Part shown: one piece after another, positions 13,454-24,560 of the stretch
Position numbering within the stretch: the first letter of the stretch is position 1
Layout: each line of letters begins with the position of its first letter
NCBI GenBank assembly: GCA_029959195.1
Contig: CP114120.1
Coordinates: 1,984,001 to 2,048,000, forward strand
Direction: 5' to 3'
DNA: 64,000 nt
From: Dictyophora rubrovolvata
Taxonomy: Eukaryota; Basidiomycota; Agaricomycetes; Phallales; Phallaceae
Position numbers and translations under genes: made by a program
The notes under the pieces: model-generated
The model's database searches: none
What the model was told of the DNA's origin: nothing
Seen by the model: only the letters and a program-made list of their open reading frames with translations

Positions 13454-14204
13454 GAAAAAAAACTTTGGAAGAACCAAACGTGCTACGATATTTACCGAGT
13501 ATTTTCACCATCCTGTCTTTTCACCATGTGTTTGTTTTCCGCCTCACTTCGTATATAATAATGCAATAACCACCCCCTCACACTCGACTGAGCTTCGGTG
13601 TTGACATAGTTCCGAAGTCCAACAAAAAGTCACCGGAAGAACATATACTACGTCTATTCGTGGTCCTTCCGAATCGGCAAGTATGAGATAACATTGACAC
13701 TTCACACATGATCTCCAGGAATTTAACGAAAAGATTATCTATATTTTTTCGGCGTCAAAACCCAGAGATTTTCTTGATGGCCATACAGTGAGCTTGCAAG
13801 TCTCATCAATCAACGATTACTGCATAAACATCGTGATTCCTTGAGTCAATACCCTTTTAAAAATCTCTTTCTTCTTTCCGGAGATATGCCTTGACCTTTT
13901 TGTCTTCCTGGCCATGACTTGTTGGCACAGACAGCTTGAAGAGCCCTGGCCCAATAGTGTCACATGGTTAAGTCATAACATTCAAAGCTCCGGTGAAGTT
14001 TTTTCCCCAGGGACCAAAGTCCTAGGCTTCTATCACCAAATCAAATCAATGACAATAATTCAAATATTAAATTGAGACATCTTTTCTGGCAGCGCATATT
14101 GTGGGTGTACTTTCTTGTTATAAGTGCTTCTTCCGCCGTCGCCATCTCCCTTTTCCTATCCTACCCAACATTTGTGTGGACGTCCGAGACGTTCATCATA
14201 GACA
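13454..14204. other. Intergenic region
   Basis: This 0.75-kb stretch holds the TOM22 3' flank and the DUF6534 gene promoter. I see no domain-bearing frame. A short frame at 14072-14254 overlaps the next start in another frame and is judged spurious. Confidence 0.5.
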
Positions 14205-16293
14205 ATGACCTCAGTTCCTCCTTTAGAAGACCCGTTCGCCCATATAAAATTTGATAACAGTCTAGGTGCATTGTTGATCGGAGTAATTGTCTCTGCCACG
14301 TGAGTTATTAATATACTACTAGTGTTTTTCGCAAAAATCTTTTCAACTGATGAAATATATACATTGATCTAGTCTTTTTGGTTTAACATCGCTTCAAAGC
14401 TACCTGTACTACAGTGCGTTAACTGACATATGTACACTCTTTCTGCAGAACTTCATTTTCAACTTGATGGTTTCAGCAAACTATCCAAGAGACAGACAAT
14501 CGTTCAAGGTTCTTGTGGGTGTATTGTGGTCAGTAGTACGCTATGAAATGCTGTGGACTTGCTAATTGCTCATTCCACAGGGCTCTGGATGCCTTACAAG
14601 TCGCATTCATATCACACTCGGCATATTACTACTTGGTCACAAACTATGGAAATGCCGCAGCCCTCCTTCGAGGCGAATGGTATGAGGTATCCCCCCCACA
14701 GGTGCTCTTTTACTAAAAAATGATCCGTGCATTCAGGAGCATCCTTGTAAGTAGTTTACTCCAGTATTATACACTGTTGTGAGTCGGATTCTGACTTCCC
14801 GAAGATGGAGATCGCTGTAACTGTAATCATCGCTGTTTCAGTTCAATTGTATGTGTTTTGAGTATCGAGCAAACGTGTTTCTAATTAATTGTGAAGATTC
14901 TTCGCGCATAGAGCGTTCAAACGTGGGTTCAAACGTATCGAGGCAGCGCATTCTAATAAATGATTGATTTCTTTCAGTGTCGCGGGACAATTATTTTGTG
15001 GCTGCTTTTGTGGTGATTGATCATTAAGCCCGTTATTTCTGCCCGTTTTGCTTATTTTTTGCCAGGTTTGCCTTGCCTTTGTTCATGCAGGTTGAGCATT
15101 TTTTATCAATATCTCCACTTTTTACTAACAATAAAGTAGGGACAGGATTTGCTGCGGTTGCCAAGCTGTAAGACAACGATCCGTATCAATTCTGTTTGAA
15201 AAGCGTGTCTGAAAATGCCGCACCAATGTTTAGGTTCCAAATCAAGCTGTTTTCCAGAATAGAAGAAGCATTGGTGAGTCTAATTTAATACCGAGAATTT
15301 GAGACAGGTCTTATCGAACTAGCCACTTATGACGGCCACACTGGTGCTCATGGCGATAAATGATCTGTTCATTACTATCGTTCTGTGTTGGTATTTGCGT
15401 AGAACGAAGTCAGAGACAAGTTTTGGAGAGTAAGTGCTTTATCTTATCATATCTGAAGGGCGGGGACACATGATTCCGCGAGTTTTTGGACTGAAGAGTC
15501 CTACTTGGTCAGCTATGCACGAAATTTACACCGCCTTATTATTTATATGCTGTCGAATCCTACTTTTGATTTCCATATATTGCAACTGGACTCACACAAA
15601 CACAGGACACATTCGGCGCTTCGCACTCTGATGATCTACACGATCGAAACGGGTCTGGTAACCAGGTTAGCCCGAGCTTCGCTATATACATCATGCAACC
15701 AACTCGATTCTTTTCAGCGTCACTGTAACCATCGATGCGATCTGTCTCCTGACTATGCCTCATAATTGGATATTCATTGGTAGGCTCTTGAAAAGAAAGA
15801 TAATTCGAGTTCGGTGGTTCTAATCTATTGCCAGGCATAACGTTCTCGCTCAGCAAATGTGGGTCTACAATAGTTTCTTCAATGAACTTACTGAATCAAA
15901 ACAGTATACGTCAATTCATTCCTTACTATGTACGTTTATTTATTCCTGAAGTTCTATATCAGAGTCTGATAATAACCGCTTGACTAGCTTAAATTCGCGA
16001 AAGTATTTGCGAAATAAAGAGCCTTCTGTGCATAAAAGTTCCGGCCAATCTGGCTTGATCCATTCAATCCGAATGAGCGACTTCCCGCCGTCATCTCCGA
16101 GGGTAAGTCCCATTCAAAACCTAATTTTCTTTTATTTGGCATAACAATCGGAAATTTCCAGTCGCCCATCAGTCCATTCTCGCCAAAATCTCATCTCAAA
16201 TTAGAAATACCGGCTCGCAGTATGCCCCGTGGTCTACCAGTGACCATAACTACGGAGACACTGACGGTGATTGAACCGGGCTATGCAATTTGA
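14205..16293 (+). CDS. DUF6534 seven-helix membrane protein
   Basis: This gene has many very short exons, which is typical of the family in Agaricomycetes. It begins MTSVPPLEDPFAHIKFDNSL and runs into the signature GALLIGVIVSATLFGLTSLQ. YYSALTDICTLFLQNFIF follows the first helix in the raw frame. Then come YPRDRQSFKVLVGVLWALDA, AFISHSAYYYLVTNYGN and a helix with LRTLMIYTIETGLVT. VTVTIDAICLLTMPHNWIFI is followed by WVYNSFFNEL, which matches the conserved final-helix segment. The C-terminal tail is cytosolic-type and ends EPGYAI. Around 15840-15860 the frame that gives the expected helix (FSLSK) is one base off from the frame that gives WVYNSFF, so either an exon limit is misread or there is a small indel. 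The stop codon lies inside a repeat shared with the FCF2 3' end. The function of DUF6534 proteins is unknown; a receptor-like role is only a guess. Confidence 0.75.
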
Positions 16294-16512
16294 TATGACA
16301 GTGGGGTCGAGTCCCCAGGATTGCGAGAATGGCATGTACTTTTACACGCGAATTTGTTTTCTGATACGAAAAAAAGAGGTTAAGTCGTGCGACTTAACAG
16401 TATACCCACTGTAGTATGTATCTGATATCTGGAATATAATAAAATAATAGATGCGGTGACGGGGTTCAACATTTTGGTCGGCGAGCTGATCTCTTCCTGT
16501 GCAAGGTATTTC
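16288..16512. repeat. Repeat copy 1: duplicated FCF2 3'-end fragment
   Basis: About 225 bases are closely similar, in the same orientation, to 18538-18761. The similarity starts at the DUF6534 stop codon. It ends exactly at a word (aaggtatttcg, + strand) that in copy 2 lies within the FCF2 coding sequence. Read on the minus strand, copy 1 still encodes RNTLHRKRSARRPK, the FCF2 C-terminus. It is therefore best explained as a duplicated FCF2 3' end plus downstream flank. Confidence 0.8.
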
Positions 16513-16638
16513 GGAAGAATGTGGTATCCAACGGGCTACCTGGTAGGTAGAAAACGATGTCACTGTGACTGAGTTTCAATTCGGAACAACGGCTTGGTAT
16601 GAACCTAGCCTCCGTCCACAGCCCTATAACACCTCACC

Positions 16639-17499
16639 ATGCCAATTGAGCAACCCCCAGAGTTGCCTCCAATCACATCTCCACCGGTTCCTTCGGATCC
16701 TTCCACACTCTCGGATATTACTAATGCGATAAAGTTCAGGAGCGAGGTAGAGATTGGCCGCAGTAAGCACATAGTCGTTTCGTTATGATTGTGAATCGTT
16801 AGGTTCCTTGCAGAAACTGGCCATGCCAGCCTGGAAAACCTGACACATGCAGAGTTGTACGTGTATGATGTTATGCGCAATCACAGACGAGACGGTATGT
16901 TTTTGAGACCCTTGTGATAAATTAGATATTTACCGAGAGCCACAGATGAATCCGGCTTGAGAACACTGTTAGAGCAGGTCTCGCAAAACGTTATAACGTT
17001 GATGGCGGATGTTGCTGCTGTAAAAGCTGATGTTGCTGCTATGAAATTGGATATTGCCGCAGTAAAGACAGAAGTCACTACTGTAAAGGCTGGACTCGCG
17101 ATGATCCAGGACATGAGCATTAATACTGCCATTATATCTGCTAGAGTGAGTCCATGTCAATACTGCTGCTGTTTTAATGAAACGTCTACCAGGAACATAA
17201 TTTCAATTGTGGTGATGGTGAACTGAGACCATATGCTATTGTCAGGCGTCCCGACGGGCAAATACCTGGGCGGGTATGTAAATTAATGATTGACCGGTAT
17301 GTGGAAACGGGCAACTAATTTAGGTCTTCAGGCGCTGCCACCTCTACATACTGCACAGAATATCATTGCCTTAAGCAGAAGAGATGCCAAGGCTTATTGT
17401 ACGGAATATGGTTTAGTGGTGCCTGCAGGTCCAGACGTCGATGTTTACCAAAAAGCTATTGCCATGCATATTGGGTGCATCAAACTGACCAGCTTGTAA
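16639..17499 (+). CDS. Mug135-like coiled-coil protein
   Basis: This is a multi-exon gene. The N-terminus is Pro-rich (MPIEQPPELPPITSPPVPSD). Next is SDITNAIKFRSEVEIGR, and then HASLENLTHAELYVYDVM. A regular coiled coil built from repeats of the type V-K-A-D-V-A-A follows at about 16957-17140. The C-terminal part reads HNFNCGDGELRPYAIV, then LPPLHTAQNIIALSRRDAKAYCTEYGL. This architecture (N-terminal motif, alternating heptads, then a C-terminal domain with a GDG turn and LPPL) is that of basidiomycete proteins annotated as Mug135-like C-terminal domain proteins. The family is named after a fission-yeast meiotically up-regulated gene. The molecular role is unknown, and the family call is from memory of the pattern. 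Confidence 0.6.
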
Positions 17500-17548
17500 A
17501 AGAAATGTTCATGCTAATTTCTGATTGCTTCTGTAATTACATTTCGTT

Positions 17549-17890
17549 CTAATTTATATCCCACTGCATGACGCGCGACCAAGTTGTGTTCTTTACATGG
17601 CCCGTCGACTCGATTTGGTTGATGTACAGCCCTGCCAACCACAGATTGGGAGATTGAGAACATGTTACGAAAGTGATGTCAGTGTGCTCTTCAACAGCTG
17701 AAAACACATTTTCCAATGAATAAGAATGATCGGACTCCGTAGACAAGGCTTGTTCGCAGTATGACTCCGACCTTTCTGCGTTCTTGTTCATTGGCACAGA
17801 AACCTCGATGATGTGATCCAAAGACTGGGAGGGTAATATACTTTCTATATCCATATCGAGACTTTCCGAAGGTACGTCACTGATATCCAA
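17549..17890 (-). CDS. Hypothetical protein, doubtful
   Basis: An open frame of 113 residues with an acidic, Ser/Glu-rich composition (MDISDVPSESLDMDIESILP). No domain is recognised. It could be an exon of a decayed minus-strand gene, because a second open piece lies at 18329-18535, but the sequence between is full of stops. The 17500-18537 stretch otherwise shows nothing I can support. Confidence 0.25.
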   Translation of the reverse strand: MDISDVPSESLDMDIESILPSQSLDHIIEVSVPMNKNAERSESYCEQALSTESDHSYSLENVFSAVEEHTDITFVTCSQSPNLWLAGLYINQIESTGHVKNTTWSRVMQWDIN

Positions 17891-18537
17891 TCAGATTCCA
17901 AAAATGTTAACAAAGAAGCGGTAATGGCAGGGTGCAATGACGGCGATGAAGCTAATGTCACAATGTCAGTGAACGAATACTCTAAGAAGCGGATGCCATA
18001 CAGGGAGGCTCCTGACTATTCAAGCTGTCCGGGTCTTCAGTAGTGCTGACTATAGCGTCTGAACCTTAAGCTGGAACAACAGAGAACGAGTCAAGAGTAT
18101 TACTACCCCGTACAGTAGTGCTTATGGAGCCCAAACGTCGAGTCGATTATCGCTTCTTGTTTGGAGACACCTATGGCATTTGATTCTGGCCGAGCCATGC
18201 TAACTATACTTCCGTTGGATGATGTGTCTGATAAAGATATCAAGTGGACTCCTCACCATACACACGTCAGATCTTACCCTTGATGAGCCTAAGAGTCGTC
18301 AGCACGGAAAGGATTTTATATCTCGATGTCAGGTAAGTGCAAAGGCTGCTGTTGTGAAGGTACGGAGGGAGAAATCGCCCAAAGTACAATCAGTGTGATA
18401 ATCATTAGATACTTCCACACCAATCATAGCGTTAATCGTGGATCCGAGCATTTCATGTTCATTGCTGACAGCAAGCACGGTAGGTGCATGTTGTTCTTGC
18501 AACATGTCCAAGTTGGTGTCATGCTTCACTTTCAAAG

Positions 18538-18761
18538 ATTTGATGTGACAGTGAGGTCTTCTTGAGACTTCGAGAATGGCGTGTGTTTCTATACGTGAAT
18601 TTGTTTTCTGATATGAAAAAAAGGTTCAGTCGTGACCATGCGACATAACAGTATCTCCATATTATGTATTTGGTATCTGGAATATAATAAGACAATAGAT
18701 GCGGTGACGGGGTTTACCATTTTGGTCGACGAGCTGATCTCTTCCTGTGCAAGGTATTTCG
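18538..18761. repeat. Repeat copy 2: FCF2 3' end and flank (source copy)
   Basis: This is the partner of 16288-16512. It contains the last codons of FCF2 (NTLHRKRSARRPKW and stop at 18714) plus about 175 bases of downstream flank. Because the coding part continues naturally into FCF2, this copy is taken as the source. Confidence 0.75.
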
Positions 18762-19750
18762 ACCTCCCGCTTCTCGTACTCCCTGGAGTTCTGAGAATTT
18801 TTTCTTAGTATATCGCTTGGTTTCAGCGTCATCCACCAGTTCGTCGACTACTGTTCGCTTCCTATGTGATTTGGGTAGATTGTCATGACTTGTTGTTCCA
18901 AAGGGTGTCGTGGAAGGTAGGATTGTCCCCATCTATATATGAAGGGAAAGAGAAAGAGTCAGGGAGGATAGTGGAGCACTAAGGGAGATCTAAAGTTACC
19001 GCAAAGTACTTAGGAAGACCTTTGATTCCCTTTCCTTCGCCCTCTTCTTTACGATAGAATCGTTTCGGATCTAAAGCATTCCGCAGCCGTATGGCCTCAA
19101 CTTCGCGGAACAACTTTGGGAGTTCAGCTGGACTAGGAGCAGGCAGATCAAACCATGATGGACCAGCAGTGGCTTGCCTTTGCTACAAGTGGCGCGGAAT
19201 TGAGTAAACAGTATCTATATTTAAAGATGTGAAAGAAACGAACCTCTTTTTTCTGTTTCTTAGTCAGACGTTCCTTCGGCGGCGGTGGGGGTGGTGGAGG
19301 CACAGGACCTGAAGGAGCGGTTTTTTCAAGTCTTTCTACTTCTACATCATGAACTAATAAGCCAGGCTGAGTGCGTGATTCTCCAAGGTTGAAATATGGT
19401 TTGGGCATTGATGGTCCCGGATCTAGCATGGGCAATACACTGACAAATGGGAGGAAAATCAGAGAAAAATAGGAAAGGAACTACGAAACATACGCATCAT
19501 CATCATCATCAGTGTCCAACAATAAAACACTTTCCTGGTGCAAGTCTTGCTCCTTCTGTATCTGTTTGCCTTTTCGTTCGCGAATGTTGGCTTTCGCTTT
19601 CTCGAGGAGCGACGCTAAATATTCTGGTGTAATGGAATCATTATCGTTGTCGCTTCCAGATTTCGATTCTGAACCTGATTCATCATAGGAGGTACTTGAC
19701 GAGTCTGGAGAGTATGTTTCCTCTTGTTCCTGCTGAACGTCGCTCTGCAT
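18714..19750 (-). CDS. FCF2: FCF2, pre-rRNA processing factor
   Basis: Fcf2 is a nucleolar protein needed for early 18S pre-rRNA cleavage. The gene is on the minus strand with several exons. The N-terminal part is acidic (MQSDVQQEQEETYSPDSSS), followed by an Asp run. Next comes MLDPGPSMPKPYFNLGESR and a poly-Pro stretch. The conserved Fcf2 domain reads GPSWFDLPAPSPAELPKLFR, then IRLRNALDPKRFYRKEEGEG, GLPKYFAMGTILP, KRTVVDELVDDAETKRY and SELQGV. The motifs WFDLPAP, NALDPKRFY and PKYF-x-G-T are diagnostic. An ATG at 19872 opens another frame that meets an in-frame problem before joining, so the start at 19750 is preferred. The final codons lie in a duplicated segment (18538-18761). Confidence 0.85.
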
Positions 19751-20597
19751 TGGAACTGGTGCAGGCGAATGTGTGACAAGATGTCACGAAAATGAACTTG
19801 TATGGCCTTGTGCTCAAGAGGAGGCAAAAAATAGGCGCCCTGACCGCGACTAGGGTGGATGGGTGGGTCCATGACCCCTTGTTGTCGTTAGCGTTAACCC
19901 TAATCTTAACCCTAAATATATAAGTAAGTCAGTGTAGGCTGGTGTGATTATGATTAAATTAAGCTATCGTCACCCAATGGCGAAGAAAAAAAGTATTTGC
20001 ATCTATTTGGCTCATCTTCTCCGGGGCTCTCTCCTCCTCACTGAGATGGGAGGTACTTGCCATTTTGGGATATTTGACGCCCATTATGTAATCCATCAAG
20101 CAGTCTCGTTATTAATGTGACAATGTGTGACACGATTTCCATTTATGGTAATAAGCGCCCATTACGTAACTGGACAGGCTTGTTATCGTTAAGGTACACG
20201 CCCAACAGGGTAACTATGTTTCTATTACATGATTCAGCTGACCATGAAAAATGGCTAACTTTCAGGTCGTTCGCACCTGAATACAACCAGGAGAGAATGT
20301 TTTGCCAATCACCTAAATGTAATGTTTCCGAGCTGTATATGAGTCACATATTCGTAGCACAAGGTGAAAATTAGGTCGAGTTTTGTCAAAAGGAGTGGAC
20401 CAGATAACGTACCTGGCCATATAGTTGTTCATAGGCGGACTGATACGGAATACCTTCCATGCGTATCACCAAATGAGGATAGGGTTCAAGCCAATCGTTC
20501 CGGAAATTGTGCAGCGAGGAGCTGGCATTGGAGGATGAAGGAAGACTCATGGTGACTGCAAAAACATCAGCACCGATGACAAATCAAAAAGATTCAC
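19751..20597. other. Intergenic region between FCF2 and the transposon cluster
   Basis: No recognisable gene. The left part is the FCF2 upstream region. Two short telomere-like words occur near 19893-19912. The right part (20117-20560) has small open frames without domains, possibly decayed transposon sequence. Confidence 0.4.
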
Positions 20598-21054
20598 GTG
20601 ATGACTGCAGGTGCGTCGAACATATTCCGACAGAGCGCAACATGTTATAATGGTGCGACTGCCAAAAGACAGTATATTCATTTCATAATATCTCTTTTAA
20701 AACTTCAAAAATACTTACGCCAAGTTTCAGAGTTTGAGTCTACCAGACCAGGCTATGTAAGATGTCTCATTTGTCCGAGTGTATAAGAAATGAAACAGGC
20801 AAATGCTATGGACCATTTCCAGAGGAGTAAACATAAAATGAGTGCGAGACTAATGAAAACTAAGATTGCACAACAAGGATTACTCGCAAGATCAACTGAT
20901 CCCTCAAATTCCAACATTGCCACTGCTGCTGGTGATGATTCTCCACATGATAGCGAAGACTGTAGCTGGTTGCCGGAACAAGGTGACGGTAATTGTTTGC
21001 CTCTTATCATTGATATAATTGGATTAATTTTTGTAGATGACTATTTGCCTCAAG

Positions 21055-21579
21055 TGTTATGTACGGTGGTCTGGGACTATCCCGGATATCTCCAAGAAAG
21101 TCCGGACCACTGGGGACGGACAGAAGACGGAATACGGAAGTACAGGACGAGGGACTCGGCTTCAGCTTATAAGCTGCGCCCACTCGCCCAGCTTTATATA
21201 TCCCTCAATTTCGGAGTGGCAGGGACTTAGAGAGTACGAGATGAGACTAATAAAGCTGATATCCAGACTAGGGATCCACAGCTGGAAACTGGGGTTTAAA
21301 TACAAGAGGGAACGGAACTATGGGAATGGGGATAAGAATAAATAAGGAAAGGTAGCATATGGTTGTACACAGCTAGGGGTGATGATTATAAAATCTTTGT
21401 TCCTTATTACTAAGAGTCAGGAGCTGGTTTCCCCATAAGGAAGGTGACGGACTTGAAGTCCGGACAGAGTACTGACAAGTACGGGATGGGATTGCTATGG
21501 AGATGTGGGGTGAGTATGGAAATAAGCGGAATGGGATCAGACTTCCAAATAAGGAAGGTGTGGCACGCGGAGCGTGACA
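21055..21579 (+). mobile_element. Solo LTR, family A, copy 1
   Basis: A 525-base fossil LTR that starts TGTTATGTACGG and ends GCGTGACA. It is flanked by a perfect 5-base target duplication, tcaag (21050-21054 and 21580-21584). A second, diverged copy lies in the opposite orientation at 28500-29025. There is no internal region, so this is a solo LTR left by recombination. The orientation call assumes the TG end is 5'. The two copies differ at a visible minority of sites, so the family is not recent. Confidence 0.88.
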
Positions 21580-22123
21580 TCAAGCAGTTTCAAACTATAC
21601 ACATCCGATGTCAATTTCCGATCTTCAACAACAAATTGCTTCCGCAATTCCCTTTACAGCAGAAACTTTTGAAGCAGCCCAACTTGGTGACTCGGAGCCA
21701 GATTATAATATGAGTGATTATGAGGCTGATCTGAATGAAATAAACACGTCAGAACAGGCAGGTTTTGATAGGTCTATGTGTGAAGGTAGGTTTCGTGGCT
21801 TGGTATTACCTTCATCTCAACTTATTGATATTTGTCAGCTCTCAACCAAGCCCATACATTGTCTGGTATAATCACAGAAGCTGAATACTCCAAGAAATTG
21901 ATGTCTGATGGAGAATGGGCTCCATACCCCTCGTGCGCAGTGAGTTAAATTGTCTTATCAGCGTATTAGCATTGCCACTCAGGCTGAACCTGATTTCAGA
22001 TGTTTTTGACAGATCTGCTTTTCAACTCACCTCACCTTCGCTTTTCTCTTGCTCAAAAAAAAGCAGTTCTGAAATGGGCGACCAACCTTGGTACACCTGA
22101 TGTTCCAAGCCTGTATGCACTAC

Positions 22124-22529
22124 TGTCAGGGTATGCTAGTGTTGTCCCCTTATTTTCCTACATTTATCTTTGGTTCTAGTCTATTTTATTTATTTCCATA
22201 TTTCTCATATTCTATCCCATCTCTTGCATTTCCCTCTCCTTCCATATTCCCATTTTCCCTTCAACGGGCGCTGAGCGCCTGTTCTCATCAGAGCCATGGC
22301 CTAGGCCCCAGCTAAAAGTCCGGGACCAGTGCATATCCGCACCCAGTCCACAAACTGAAGGCCGCGTGTGGCCTTTGCCGTTTTTCATAGTATATAGTTA
22401 GTAGCCCTAGAGGAGGGATCCCTAAGTTTGTTCTCTTAGGATCTCCTCCCTCTAGGTGAGTTAGTATTATTCCTAGAATATATTTTGCTTAGGATCCCCT
22501 CCCTCTAGTCTGAGAGAGTAGCCCTGACA
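22124..22529 (+). mobile_element. Solo LTR, family B, copy 1
   Basis: A 406-base fossil LTR with inverted ends (TGTCAGGGT at the left, GCCCTGACA at the right). The flanks are actac (22119-22123) and attac (22530-22534), a target duplication with one mismatch. A second copy of the same length, once its own insertion is discounted, lies at 29857-31125. The strand is arbitrary because no internal region is present. Confidence 0.85.
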
Positions 22530-23199
22530 ATTACCCCCCTCTGACAATGAATCTATATCACCTTTTCGTTTTTCACCTTCCAGTCCAAGGACATACGATT
22601 TGGATCTGCATACGACTCTTTATATCTATAGTTCCCAATATGCGAGTCTTGACATCGACGAAGAAACATACCTCCCAAAGTTCCCTCCACCTCTTATTAT
22701 TCGTCAATGCAGAAGTTCGGATTTGGTTCACCCCAGTCTCATGTTTGGAGAAAAGGTTTATATCGAGGAACAATTAGACTGGTTTACAATTATCAACATT
22801 TATTCTACACCCGAATCAGCCGTTAAAGACTCGTATTGGATTTGGTTAGTGACACAAGAAGGGTTCGAATTTACATTCCTGGTTCTAGATGTGCCAAGTT
22901 GTTGGGTTGTCATGAAAAACATGAAAACACAAAAACATAGCCCATATAGACCGGCCAATCTTGTTCCTGTAGAACCTCAAGTGTCTCGTTTTTCACCCCA
23001 TTCGCCAGAACTAATATCTCTCCCCTCTTCTCCATCCAAACAATCCTTCCAAAAGATCTGACGTGTTTGCTCAAACCTTCTTGGATGAAATTAGGACAAA
23101 AGGCTTGTTTAGGATAAGCGATTAGATTTGTATTTCATCTCCTTCTTTCTTTCTGGACATTTCATTAGCGCTTGAAAATTTTGGTTAACTCATATCATT

Positions 23200-23541
23200 A
23201 TGTCGGACAATAACGATACTCCTACTTCCCCTATTCCCCTTTTTCAACTCCCTTTCTTCCCTTTTGAATACTGTTCTTCTCTCAGATTCGGGCCCAACCC
23301 TAATTTCCTCTCACGACTTCACATTTACAATACTCTTGTTTCTGAAATTGATGTCGATCCCTCCACAATGCTTCCGATTACTCCACAGCCACTAATGGAG
23401 ATTACTATTCCTTATGACGATCTGGAGATAGGATATCCACAAGCTTTAACCCTGTACGAACGAACTAACGTCAATGTCATGGACGAATCGTACGAGTTTG
23501 TCAAGTTCCTTTCAACAAATCGTCGAGAAGAATCAATCTGA
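23200..23541 (+). CDS. Hypothetical protein, 113 residues
   Basis: An ATG-initiated open frame (MSDNNDTPTSPIPLFQLPFF) with a Pro/Phe-rich start and an acidic C-terminal half (EIDVDPSTMLPITPQP). It follows the third piece of the interrupted gene by about 140 bases on the same strand and has similar style and composition, so the two may belong to one transposon-related locus. I recognise no domain. Confidence 0.35.
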   Translation: MSDNNDTPTSPIPLFQLPFFPFEYCSSLRFGPNPNFLSRLHIYNTLVSEIDVDPSTMLPITPQPLMEITIPYDDLEIGYPQALTLYERTNVNVMDESYEFVKFLSTNRREESI

Positions 23542-24560
23542 AGACTGGTCTTTCATCATCAATTTCGAAGTTATACTCAATTCTTATTCATAGACACACC
23601 CCTATCTGCCATCCCATCCCCTCCCGACTACTCTGTTGGAAATCAAACCCTCCCTTCCTATTCCAATCTCCAATTCAATCTCATTCAAGATCTGATATTG
23701 TTAAACATTGCCATAGCCATTATTATTGCACCACAGCCATGAAGAAGAAGATCTCGTCAACAAGAACCAGATCAGTAAGAAGTTTGGGATGGTAAAGTTA
23801 TAGTTTTGGGTAAGAGGTAGCGCAAGAAGTGCCAGATGGTGATTTTGGTAAAGCTATGCTGGGAATCCGGTTTCATCGTTTTCTTTTGATCTCTTTTTGT
23901 TTCTCTTTTGTTTCTCTTTTGTTTCTCTTTTGTTTCTCTTTTGTTTCAACATATTTCTCCTATTCCCCCTAACCACATATGCGATTCCCCTTTTTCTGTA
24001 ATTGTATCCTCCATCATTTTCTTCTTTTTCTTTTGTTTCTTTGTTTTCTTTTTGTTTCCTTTTGTTATCATGGCAAATGATGAGTGATCATTCCGCTTTC
24101 CTTTATATTTCCAAATGGTATATATACTGCATATAAATAATTGTAACAGCAGCAATCTACCAGAACGGTTGTCTCATAGTTTTGTTCAAGTTAAGTTTTA
24201 GTCAAGTCAAGTCAAGTTTTTAGTGTTTCGTCTCCCGTCTATTTCTACGCTCACGTCTATTTCTTGGATTACTCTGATCAAGGCCTTGGGGTATAAACCC
24301 AGCAATTCGTATTGTCGCTGAAGCCTTAACTAACCTTTACTGTTTATTGTCATTGTTTCGTCATCTCTGACACAGCTCAACATTTGTCCTTGTTACTTGT
24401 TACTCCAATTATCCCCCATCGACAATTTGTACCTCTCACGCATATGCTACACTCACTAGTCAACTGTTGTGGTGTTGTTTGTTATGTTTGTTTGTTGTTG
24501 CTGTTGATTCGACATCAACACACACTCCTCATCACCTGCTATCATTTATTCACTCTATTT
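23542..24560. other. Intergenic, low-complexity stretch before the Copia element
   Basis: No gene is recognised. The stretch contains pyrimidine-rich low-complexity DNA at about 23880-24065, including the 11-base tandem repeat listed separately. A short tandem of the word caagt lies near 24200-24220. Confidence 0.5.
23900..23943. repeat. 11-base tandem repeat (tttctcttttg)
   Basis: Four perfect copies of the 11-base unit follow one another, with imperfect partial copies on both sides (about 23890-23947). Confidence 0.9.

Larger units (their letters stand above)
20598..23061 (+). pseudogene. Resident gene cut by two solo LTRs
   Basis: Coding pieces lie at about 20720-21054, 21585-22123 and 22535-23061. 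The first has a zinc-finger-like pair (GYVRCLICPS, then DHFQRSKHK). The second has SISDLQQQIASAIPFTAETF, EWAPYPS, and after a short intron FLTDLLFNSPHLRFSLAQ and VPSLYAL. The third has DLDLHTTLYIYSSQYASLD and ends QSFQKI. At each LTR the frame on the far side is the same once the LTR and one copy of its target duplication are discounted, so both insertions landed in exons. The block with PYPS, F-L-x-D-x-L and P-x-L-R-x-S resembles large transposase-linked ORFs common in Agaricomycetes, but this is from memory and unverified. It could be an old DNA-transposon gene rather than a host gene. Confidence 0.5.

Noticed and set aside
19890-19915. Two telomere-like CCCTAA words
   Set aside because: Only two copies separated by other bases; too short to claim an interstitial telomere.
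20940-21010. GDGNC word resembling the catalytic start of an OTU protease
   Set aside because: No following Phe-Arg pattern, and it probably crosses an exon end; a chance match.
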